This document shows positions 1 through 4,861 of a stretch of 6,415 nt of DNA, one piece after another. The stretch lies in the NCBI GenBank assembly GCA_007121995.1, contig SKJK01000358.1, forward strand, positions 1 through 6,415. Reading direction: 5' to 3'. The DNA comes from Desulfobulbaceae bacterium. GTDB lineage: Bacteria; Desulfobacterota; Desulfobulbia; Desulfobulbales; Desulfobulbaceae. The notes below the pieces were generated by a model. The model did no database searches. It was not told the origin of the DNA and saw only the letters and a list, made by a program, of their open reading frames with translations. Every line of letters begins with the position of its first letter. Position 1 is the stretch's first letter. Position numbers and translations under genes: made by a program.

Positions 1-843
1 GACATGATCCATGGCCTGCACTAATACCCGGTATTTAAAGCCAAGAAAGGCAAAGTTATCCGTCTGCAGATAGTACCCTTCCTGGTGCCTTTTTTCATCT
101 AACTCAAGCAGCGATTGCACATAGCTCAAGCGGGCCTCCGGATTGGGATGGGTGAGAAGATACTGGGGCGTGTCCGCACCTACCCGGTAGCGGGTGATAC
201 GGCGCATGGTTCTGAGCATATCTTCCATGGCCACTGGATCACGCCGCATCCGCCGCATCCATTCAAAAGCCAACCGGTCCGCCTCCTCCTCGTCTGTGCG
301 ACTATACTGCAGGTTGATAGCCTGCCCGGCGGCGAGTGATCCGGCCAGCAGCCCCTGGGAAAGCCCGGGAACTCCGATGGCCAAGCCGGCAATGGCAAGA
401 ACCAGGGAGGCAGCGCCCACCTTCCCTCCTTTTTCCAGTCGCTTTGCAATATGCCGACTGTCCACATGACCGATCTCATGGGCAAGAACACTGACCAGCT
501 CGTCCTCTGACCGCATGGTCTCGATCAAACCGGTATAAAAAAACACCAGCCCCCCAGGAGCGGCAAAAGCGTTGAATTGATCGTTATGGACAATGAAAAA
601 ACTATAATCAAAGTACTGTGGCCCCGCAGCCTCGAGGACTGCACGCCCCAGGGTATTGATATATTGACTGATATCCGGGTCATCGAGAATGGGCAATTCT
701 CTGCGCACCGAATACAGCAATCGCTCCCCGATCTTACGCTCTTCGCCGATACTCAACGCTAAAGCGGACAGCGGCAGCAAAAAAAACTGAGCAATAATCA
801 GGACACAACAGATAAAACTGCGGGCTACAGATCGACTCTTCAT
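1..843 (-). CDS. M48 family zinc metalloprotease, BepA/YfgC-like, 3' end outside window
   Basis: The frame stays open for 281 codons from an ATG at 843 to the left edge, so the C-terminus is missing. Residues 1-29 look like a Sec signal peptide: a basic start, a hydrophobic core and an ALA cleavage site before LSIGEE, which predicts a periplasmic protein. The M48 core is clear. NAFAAPGG (91-98) precedes the zinc motif HEIGH (122-126), and SRTDEEEAD (181-189) carries the third zinc ligand, probably E187. A glycine/alanine-rich hydrophobic stretch lies between them (143-173). THPNPEARL (231-239) matches the conserved histidine region downstream of the active site in BepA-like proteases. In that family a C-terminal TPR domain follows and the enzyme degrades misassembled outer-membrane proteins; this role is inferred. 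The ribosome binding site is weak (GGACC-like), but the signal peptide supports this start. It lies 346 bases downstream of the transporter operon on the same strand, so it probably has its own promoter. Confidence 0.93.
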   Translation of the reverse strand, partial: MKSRSVARSFICCVLIIAQFFLLPLSALALSIGEERKIGERLLYSVRRELPILDDPDISQYINTLGRAVLEAAGPQYFDYSFFIVHNDQFNAFAAPGGLVFFYTGLIETMRSEDELVSVLAHEIGHVDSRHIAKRLEKGGKVGAASLVLAIAGLAIGVPGLSQGLLAGSLAAGQAINLQYSRTDEEEADRLAFEWMRRMRRDPVAMEDMLRTMRRITRYRVGADTPQYLLTHPNPEARLSYVQSLLELDEKRHQEGYYLQTDNFAFLGFKYRVLVQAMDHV

Positions 844-889
844 GAGAGGTCCAATACAGAAACAGTAACATTAACAACTAATAATGATG

Positions 890-991
890 CTAAAATAACC
901 CTTTGAACCTGGAACCGCAACCATTGCCGGTAGCTTTTTTCTCCACCCTGCATGTGTACCGGCCATGACGGGTTCCAGCACAAGCGATCAC
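890..991 (-). CDS. Candidate small cationic peptide, 33 aa, unrecognised
   Basis: A minus-strand ORF starts at GTG (989-991) and ends at TAG (890-892). An AAGGA Shine-Dalgarno sequence lies six bases upstream (998-1002). The peptide begins MIACAGTRHGRYTC and ends NGCGSRFKGLF. It has cysteines at 4, 14 and 25, seven Arg/Lys, one acidic residue, and no membrane segment or signal peptide. The frame is open further upstream, back to about 1101, but contains no ATG, GTG or TTG start there. I do not recognise a family. The ORF overlaps the inverted repeat at 909-978 almost completely, so the coding look may be a by-product of an RNA structure or repeat element. It could also be a degraded remnant or chance. 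No function is proposed. Confidence 0.27.
   Translation of the reverse strand: MIACAGTRHGRYTCRVEKKATGNGCGSRFKGLF
909..978. repeat. Long imperfect inverted repeat, about 23-base arms
   Basis: The left arm (909-932) and right arm (957-978) pair along most of their length. The outer block is CTGGAACC with GGTTCCAG, eight perfect base pairs; an alternative register extends it to CCG/CGG with one bulge. A CAT/ATG block follows, then the inner block TACCGGC with GCCGGTA, seven perfect base pairs. About 24 bases form the loop, including six T in a row on the plus strand. There is no T-run after either arm, so it does not look like an intrinsic terminator. It may be an RNA structure, a REP-like or miniature mobile repeat, or a protein-binding site. 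The pairing is seen in the sequence; the role is unknown. Confidence 0.6.
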
Positions 992-1018
992 AGCTATTCC
1001 TTCTTTGCACGATGGCGA

Positions 1019-1058
1019 CTGCCCGTATAAGGGGCTATAGCAGGCGGGGAGCCACGCC
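1019..1058. repeat. Cluster of two short hairpins
   Basis: CTGC and TATA at 1019-1022 and 1026-1029 pair with TATA and GCAG at 1036-1043, with a three-base CCG bulge and a six-base loop. Directly after it, GGCG (1043-1046) can pair with CGCC (1055-1058) around an eight-base loop. Each is short and could be chance, but they sit about 40 bases upstream (in minus-strand sense) of the longer inverted repeat and may belong to the same structured element. Confidence 0.3.
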
Positions 1059-1189
1059 CGGACAAACCTGGAAATACAATACAGGAGCGTGGTACTTTAA
1101 ATAAATACACCCCCGTGATTGGTTACATGCCAATTCGAGGTTATACATCTTTTACTTGCAACCAATGAACATCTACGTCATTCACCCAG

Positions 1190-2089
1190 CTACATACCTC
1201 GTGATTGGGCACGATTGAACAACTTATCCATCCGGTCGACAGCCAGCGAACAGGGAAAAGTCAGCAGAAAATACATAGCAGCAATGGTCAGCCACACCTC
1301 GATGGTCAGATAGGTTGAAGCCATCAGTTGCGTCCCCTGGTAGGTCAGTTCTTGAATGGAGATGACCGAAACAATGGAAGAGTCCTTGATAAGGGAAATC
1401 ATTTGGCCGGCCAACGGGGGCAACACTCGACGAAACGCCTGAGGCAGAATAACTCGACGCAAAATCTGACCACGGGTCAACCCAAGGGCCTGAGCAGCGT
1501 CCCACTGGGAACGGCCTATGGATTCAATACCGGACCGGAGGATCTCAGCCACATAGGCGCTTTCAAAAACTGCCAGGGTAATCACCGCGGAAAGAAAAAC
1601 AGAAAGTTGCTCCGGCGGCCCAAAACAGAATCGAACCACACCGTGCCAGAAAGACCCGGCTTCTCCGGCTAGGATGTCAAGCTCAAGGAGCGGAATGAGC
1701 TGGTTGGCGAGAAAAAAATAAAACAGAAAAATGATAACCAGTGGCGGCAGATTGCGCATCAACTCGATATATGTCCGCGCTATCATCTGCCAGTACAAAC
1801 TTCGCCCGGTACGGGCCAGGGCCATATACAGACCAAGTCCCAGCGCAAGGATACTGCTCCACACGCTTAAACGGATCGTTGTCAGCAGACCATGAATGAG
1901 ATAATTGGATACCCACCGCCCCTCTTCCTGATCATAGCGAAAAAGAAACTGGGGAATAATCGACCAGTTCCACGAATAGTCGAGATGATAGGTGATCCGG
2001 TAGACAACAAACCCTGCTGTGCCCAACAGCAGGGTCAGTAGAATTGCATCAAGCGAATTAAAAGAACGGCGAGTTGTCAACACGGTCAA
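1190..2089 (-). CDS. Polar amino acid ABC transporter, permease B
   Basis: This is an inner-membrane permease of the HisM/GlnP family (PAAT importers). About six hydrophobic helices are visible, near residues 14-32, 64-92, 116-137, 163-185, 222-245 and 264-286. The EAA loop that docks the ATPase is DAAQALGL (197-204), followed by RRVILPQAFRR (211-221). It is a paralogue of the permease at 3823-4614: both have the N-terminal pattern Y-x-W-x-W-x3-P-x2-LF-x-Y and nearly identical SLIKDS motifs. This copy has an extra loop of roughly 25 residues between helices 3 and 4 (about 136-161), which the other lacks. The start given is TTG at 2087-2089. GTG at 2081-2083 and TTG at 2078-2080 are alternatives, there is no ATG, and no good ribosome binding site is seen. 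It starts 24 bases after the binding-protein stop, in the same frame, so translation is probably coupled. It is the last gene of the operon. Confidence 0.94.
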   Translation of the reverse strand: MTVLTTRRSFNSLDAILLTLLLGTAGFVVYRITYHLDYSWNWSIIPQFLFRYDQEEGRWVSNYLIHGLLTTIRLSVWSSILALGLGLYMALARTGRSLYWQMIARTYIELMRNLPPLVIIFLFYFFLANQLIPLLELDILAGEAGSFWHGVVRFCFGPPEQLSVFLSAVITLAVFESAYVAEILRSGIESIGRSQWDAAQALGLTRGQILRRVILPQAFRRVLPPLAGQMISLIKDSSIVSVISIQELTYQGTQLMASTYLTIEVWLTIAAMYFLLTFPCSLAVDRMDKLFNRAQSRGM

Positions 2090-2113
2090 CCAATAGAGAT
2101 AATGTCGGCAGGA

Positions 2114-2938
2114 TCACTGCACCAAAGTCTGCCACTGGAGCGAACCGAACCAGTAATTGTAGCGTTCTTCAAACCAGCCCCGATTTTTGGTGACTTCGAT
2201 CCAATTATTAAAAAAATTCAATGTATCGACATCTCCCTTGCGTAAGCCGAAACAAATCGGTTCCTTCATCAGTTGATCGGGATAGGCGACCAGAGTTTCC
2301 GGGGCAAGTTCGGCGCTATGGGCGGGCAACGGCTGTCCGGCCACCATGGCGTGCACCCGGCCATTGCGGACTTCCTGGACTGCGGCGGGCTCATCATCAA
2401 AAAGCCGCAACGTTGCCAGGGGAAACCGGTTTTTGGCAGTTACGGCGGCGGTTGAGCCCAATCGAGCTGCCAGGGTGATCTCGGGACGGTTGAAATCATC
2501 GATGGCAAAACCCTCGCTCATCTTGCGGTTAGCAAGCAACCCCTGACTGGTGTAATAATATGGATTGGTAAAATTGATCTTCATGTTCCGTTCGGTGGTC
2601 AGGGTCATACCACCGATGATAACATCGAACCTGCCGGCAATCAGTGACGGAATGATTCCTGACCACTTGGTGGGGACGAACTCCACTCTGATGCCCATGT
2701 CCTCGGCTAATTTTCTGGCCACATCGATCTCAAAACCAATCAATTCGCCCTTCTTGTCCTTCATTGCATAGGGTACGAACACATCCATACCGACCCTGAT
2801 AACACCGCGTTTGACGATCTGTTCAATGGTACTTTCAGCGGCCAGTTTGCGCTGCAGTTCCGCGGTAGTACCTGATACCGCCGTCATCAGCAACACCAAT
2901 GCAGCGATTGGCAGTACCGCAAGGACCAGTCGTTTCAT
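2114..2938 (-). CDS. Periplasmic solute-binding protein of PAAT ABC importer
   Basis: This protein captures the solute in the periplasm and delivers it to the two permeases. I chose ATG at 2936-2938 (274 aa) over an in-frame GTG two codons earlier, because that GTG overlaps the strong AGGAGG ribosome binding site. Residues 1-26 form a signal peptide with a likely cut after SGTTA; there is no lipobox cysteine. The family pattern is clear: GVIRVGMD (45-52), GFEIDVARKLAEDMG (68-82), FDVIIGGMTLTTERN (104-118) and FTNPYYYTSQG (123-133). In HisJ and GlnH relatives, the Arg of the TTER motif (here R117) holds the ligand carboxylate. The later amino-group aspartate (HisJ QDE, GlnH HDT) aligns with glycine here, in MVAGQPLPA (G201). 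Ligand specificity therefore cannot be assumed; a polar amino acid is the default, an unusual ligand is possible. The gene sits between the ATPase and permease B. Confidence 0.94.
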   Translation of the reverse strand: MKRLVLAVLPIAALVLLMTAVSGTTAELQRKLAAESTIEQIVKRGVIRVGMDVFVPYAMKDKKGELIGFEIDVARKLAEDMGIRVEFVPTKWSGIIPSLIAGRFDVIIGGMTLTTERNMKINFTNPYYYTSQGLLANRKMSEGFAIDDFNRPEITLAARLGSTAAVTAKNRFPLATLRLFDDEPAAVQEVRNGRVHAMVAGQPLPAHSAELAPETLVAYPDQLMKEPICFGLRKGDVDTLNFFNNWIEVTKNRGWFEERYNYWFGSLQWQTLVQ

Positions 2939-2943
2939 ATCCA

Positions 2944-2949
2944 CCTCCT
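2944..2949 (-). promoter_or_regulatory. Strong ribosome binding site of the binding protein
   Basis: AGGAGG lies five bases before ATG at 2938. It is the strongest Shine-Dalgarno in the window and settles the start: the longer reading would begin with a GTG whose first base is part of this site. High translation is typical for binding proteins, which are needed in excess over membrane subunits. Confidence 0.85.
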
Positions 2950-2959
2950 CATTTTGATT

Positions 2960-2988
2960 TTTATAGAGCGTGTTGCACAGATACTTAA
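2960..2988 (-). promoter_or_regulatory. Possible weak internal promoter before the binding protein
   Basis: On the minus strand a good -10 (TATAAA, 2960-2965) lies 17 bases from a poor -35 (TTAAGT, 2983-2988). A transcript from it would start a short distance before the ribosome binding site. The position would allow extra expression of the binding protein, but the -35 matches only half of the consensus. Confidence 0.25.
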
Positions 2989-3006
2989 CCCGCTCAACAG
3001 TTACTG

Positions 3007-3024
3007 GGGGTCCACAGGAACCCC
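3007..3024 (-). promoter_or_regulatory. Hairpin in the ATPase to binding-protein gap
   Basis: On the minus strand GGGG and TCC pair with GGA and CCCC around a TGT loop, with one bulged T: seven base pairs in all. It lies 31 bases after the ATPase stop and no T-run follows, so it is not a standard terminator. It could act as an mRNA stabiliser or partial attenuator that sets a higher level of the downstream binding-protein message. That role is inferred from the position only. Confidence 0.4.
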
Positions 3025-3054
3025 ACGGAAAAACCTTACCATGGTTCCGACCTG

Positions 3055-3822
3055 CTACAGAATCTGACGGAGAAAATTCCGGGTCCGCTCCTGGGTGGGA
3101 TGGAGAAAAAACTGCCGTGTCTCTCCGGCTTCAACGATGCGGCCGGCCTCCATAAACACCACTCGATCACTTACTTCCCGCGCGAACCCCATCTCATGGG
3201 TAACCACGACCATGGTCATGCCCTCTTCCGCCAAGGTACGCATAACGTCAAGGACCTCCCCGATCATCTCCGGATCCAAGGCACTGGTCGCCTCGTCGAA
3301 CAACATGACCTTGGGGCGCAATGCCAAGGCTCGAGCAATAGCGACCCTTTGCTGCTGGCCGCCGGAGAGTTCATCCGGGTAACCACGGATCTTATCGGAC
3401 AGGCCAACTTTATCGAGCAGTTCTTCGGTAGCCCGGGTCGCCTCTTTTTTATTTTTGCCACGCACCAGACACTGAGCCAGATTGATGTTCTCCAGAACCG
3501 AGAGATGGGGGAAAAGATTGAAAGACTGAAAGACCATGCCCACCTCGCGTCGGATGGCCAGACGATTTTTCTCGTTGGCATCAAGGAGAATCGAGTCGAT
3601 AACAATACGTCCGGAGTCAATGGTTTCCAGACCATTGAGGCAGCGGAGAAAGGTTGATTTACCCGACCCCGACGGTCCGACCACCACCAGGACCTCTCCC
3701 CTCTTGACATGCACCGAAAAATCGTTCAAGGCCGGCACAGAGCCAGGGAAAACCTTGACCAGATGTTCAGCGATGATAATAAATTCGTCATGGCCTGTTG
3801 CAACAGATGTGTTCTTTTCCAT
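3055..3822 (-). CDS. Polar amino acid ABC transporter ATP-binding protein (GlnQ/HisP type)
   Basis: This is the cytoplasmic ATPase of the importer; it would act as a homodimer under the two permeases. It is 255 residues, slightly longer than the usual 240-250 because of a short N-terminal extension. All nucleotide-binding motifs are intact: Walker [10 protein letters not shown] (49-57), Q-loop Q99 in [10 protein letters not shown], signature LSGGQQQR (152-159), Walker B VMLFDE (172-177) followed by the D-loop SALD (180-183), and the switch histidine H209 in VVTHEMGFA. The [15 protein letters not shown] and [15 protein letters not shown] stretches are typical of the PAAT ATPases. Its ATG directly follows the TGA of permease A, in the same frame, with an AGGA ribosome binding site inside the end of permease A, eight bases upstream. 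The two are therefore very likely translated together. It ends with TAG, followed by a 116-base gap before the binding-protein start. Confidence 0.97.
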   Translation of the reverse strand: MEKNTSVATGHDEFIIIAEHLVKVFPGSVPALNDFSVHVKRGEVLVVVGPSGSGKSTFLRCLNGLETIDSGRIVIDSILLDANEKNRLAIRREVGMVFQSFNLFPHLSVLENINLAQCLVRGKNKKEATRATEELLDKVGLSDKIRGYPDELSGGQQQRVAIARALALRPKVMLFDEATSALDPEMIGEVLDVMRTLAEEGMTMVVVTHEMGFAREVSDRVVFMEAGRIVEAGETRQFFLHPTQERTRNFLRQIL

Positions 3823-4614
3823 TCAGACAATCCTGCGAAATCGTCGCTCCAAGGCATTGGCCAAGGCCGATAAAGTCAAGGTCAGCAGCAGATAGATAGC
3901 CGCCACCGTAAACCAGAGTTCAAAGGTTAGAAAAGTTTCGGCAATAATGACCCGTCCCGCCATAGTGAGATCATAGACGGCAATGGTGCTGACCAAGGCG
4001 GAATCCTTGATCAGTGACACAGCCTGACTGGTCAGAGGCGGCAGAGTACGACGTACAGCCTGGGGCAAAATGATATAACGATAGGCCTGATAGCGGCTCA
4101 AGCCCAGGCTGTGGGAGGCTTCCCATTGTCCCCGGTGCATGGATAAAATCCCGGCTCGGAAGATTTCCGAAGCATATGCCCCTTCAAACAAACTCAAAGC
4201 CAGAATTGCCGTGGCTGTTCTGCCGATGTCAAAAATTGGGGCCATGACGAAATACAGAAAAAAAATCTGTACCAGAAGGGGGGTATTGCGAACGACCTCC
4301 AGGTACACCCTGGCCAACCACCGACCGACCACGGAATTGGAGAGACGGAGTAAGGCGGTCACCAACCCGATGCACGCGGCACACACCAGGCTGACAGCGG
4401 TAATCTCAAGGGTCACCATCAATCCCTGTAACAAGGGACCGGAGATAAACTGACCATCGGTATAGGAAAACAGAGAGCGGGGGACCTGTCGCCAATGCCA
4501 GTTGTACCCTAACTGCTCGCCTCCTCGTAGAATCAGCCAGCCCACACCAGCAAGGGTCAGGGCATAGAGAAAATAATCTCTGAATGAAGAGAACGACAAA
4601 AACCGTAACGACAT
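3823..4614 (-). CDS. Polar amino acid ABC transporter, permease A
   Basis: This is an inner-membrane permease of the HisM/GlnP family, 263 residues, and the first gene of the operon. It pairs with the longer paralogue at 1190-2089 to form the channel. Hydrophobic helices lie near residues 13-30, 60-90, 111-130, 132-153, 191-214 and 230-250. The EAA loop (EASHSLGL at 165-172, followed by IILPQAVRR at 181-189) is well conserved, as is RNTPLLVQIFFLYF (109-122). The start is ATG at 4612-4614. The ribosome binding site is not obvious; the upstream leader is about 100 bases and contains a short hairpin. The C-terminus ends in basic RRFRRIV, consistent with a cytoplasmic tail. Its TGA stop touches the ATPase start. 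The substrate cannot be read from this protein alone. Confidence 0.95.
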   Translation of the reverse strand: MSLRFLSFSSFRDYFLYALTLAGVGWLILRGGEQLGYNWHWRQVPRSLFSYTDGQFISGPLLQGLMVTLEITAVSLVCAACIGLVTALLRLSNSVVGRWLARVYLEVVRNTPLLVQIFFLYFVMAPIFDIGRTATAILALSLFEGAYASEIFRAGILSMHRGQWEASHSLGLSRYQAYRYIILPQAVRRTLPPLTSQAVSLIKDSALVSTIAVYDLTMAGRVIIAETFLTFELWFTVAAIYLLLTLTLSALANALERRFRRIV

Positions 4615-4664
4615 GCTATCAGCGCGGGTAGATAAAAGAGGAGCAAGGCAAAGCGAACAGAGTG

Positions 4665-4676
4665 CCCGGTTTCGGG
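4665..4676 (-). other. Small hairpin in the operon leader
   Basis: CCCG and CGGG pair around a four-base loop in the untranslated leader between the predicted promoter and permease A. It is short and not followed by T, so it is not a terminator. It may influence ribosome access, or be chance. I could not match this leader to a known riboswitch. Confidence 0.25.
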
Positions 4677-4722
4677 TCAGGGGCCGGTCAAGGAGCCAAT
4701 GTATTGAGATACAATCGGTTAA

Positions 4723-4750
4723 TTTATAGTCACTCTGTCTATCTTTTCAA
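4723..4750 (-). promoter_or_regulatory. Sigma70-type promoter of the amino acid ABC operon
   Basis: On the minus strand, -35 TTGAAA (4745-4750) and -10 TATAAA (4723-4728) are separated by 16 bases. Each matches most of the consensus. Transcription would begin near 4716 and give a leader of about 100 bases before permease A. An eight-base perfect palindrome AAGATCTT (4749-4756) overlaps the upstream edge of the -35 and could be part of an operator. This is the best promoter I find in the window. Confidence 0.6.
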
Positions 4751-4770
4751 GATCTTTATCACAACATTAT

Positions 4771-4785
4771 TGAGAAGCAGTCTCA
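4771..4785. promoter_or_regulatory. Inverted repeat in the divergent region, possible operator
   Basis: TGAGA and TCTCA flank a five-base spacer, forming a perfect five-base-pair inverted repeat. It lies between the promoter of the minus-strand operon and the start of the plus-strand ATPase, where a shared regulator could bind. The repeat is short and no regulator gene is in the window, so this is only a candidate. Confidence 0.25.
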
Positions 4786-4806
4786 CAGACCTGGACCATC
4801 TTCATG

Positions 4807-4835
4807 TTGCCGTCGCGTTGTCGCTGGGGTAGAGT
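4807..4835 (+). promoter_or_regulatory. Possible weak promoter of the YejF-like gene
   Basis: TTGCCG (4807-4812) and TAGAGT (4830-4835) are 17 bases apart and match four of six consensus bases each. Transcription would start about 20 bases before ATG 4862. The match is weak and other readings, such as TTGAGA at 4704-4709 with TATAGT at 4725-4730 (15-base spacer), are possible. Confidence 0.25.
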
Positions 4836-4861
4836 AACAAATCTCATCCTCTGTCTGCGAT

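Larger units (their letters stand above)
844..1189. other. 346-base intergenic region with structured and possibly coding content
   Basis: This gap separates the end of the transporter operon from the M48 protease gene. It contains no long gene on either strand. On the minus strand it holds a candidate small ORF (890-991), a long imperfect inverted repeat (909-978) and a group of short hairpins (1019-1058). The nine-base word aacctggaa occurs twice (906-914 and 1065-1073), and cgtgattgg occurs twice near the operon end (1114-1122 and 1200-1208, the second inside permease B). I find no hairpin followed by a run of T that would clearly terminate the operon. For the protease, a weak promoter with TTGCGG, a 17-base spacer and TATTTT can be read on the minus strand near 893-921, but it matches poorly. 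Confidence 0.6.

Noticed and set aside
115..762. Plus-strand ORFs over the left end
   Set aside because: They are antisense to the M48 protease, which has a complete zinc site and signal peptide.
900..1080. Known riboswitch (c-di-GMP GEMM, cobalamin or fluoride type)
   Set aside because: Short resemblances such as the CCGGTA stem exist, but the conserved core bases and their order do not fit any of these classes.
1118..1134. ATTGG/CCAAT hairpin as operon terminator
   Set aside because: Only five base pairs, and no continuous T-run follows on the minus strand.
1119..1313. 64-codon plus-strand ORF over the operon end
   Set aside because: It mostly overlaps the permease B C-terminus in antisense, has no ribosome binding site and no recognisable features.
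2114..2116. Selenocysteine recoding of the TGA between binding protein and permease B
   Set aside because: I see no convincing SECIS-like hairpin just after it, and the binding protein already has a normal-length C-terminus. Reinitiation is simpler.
3100..3657. 185-codon plus-strand ORF
   Set aside because: It lies wholly antisense to the well-supported ATPase gene and its translation shows no family pattern.
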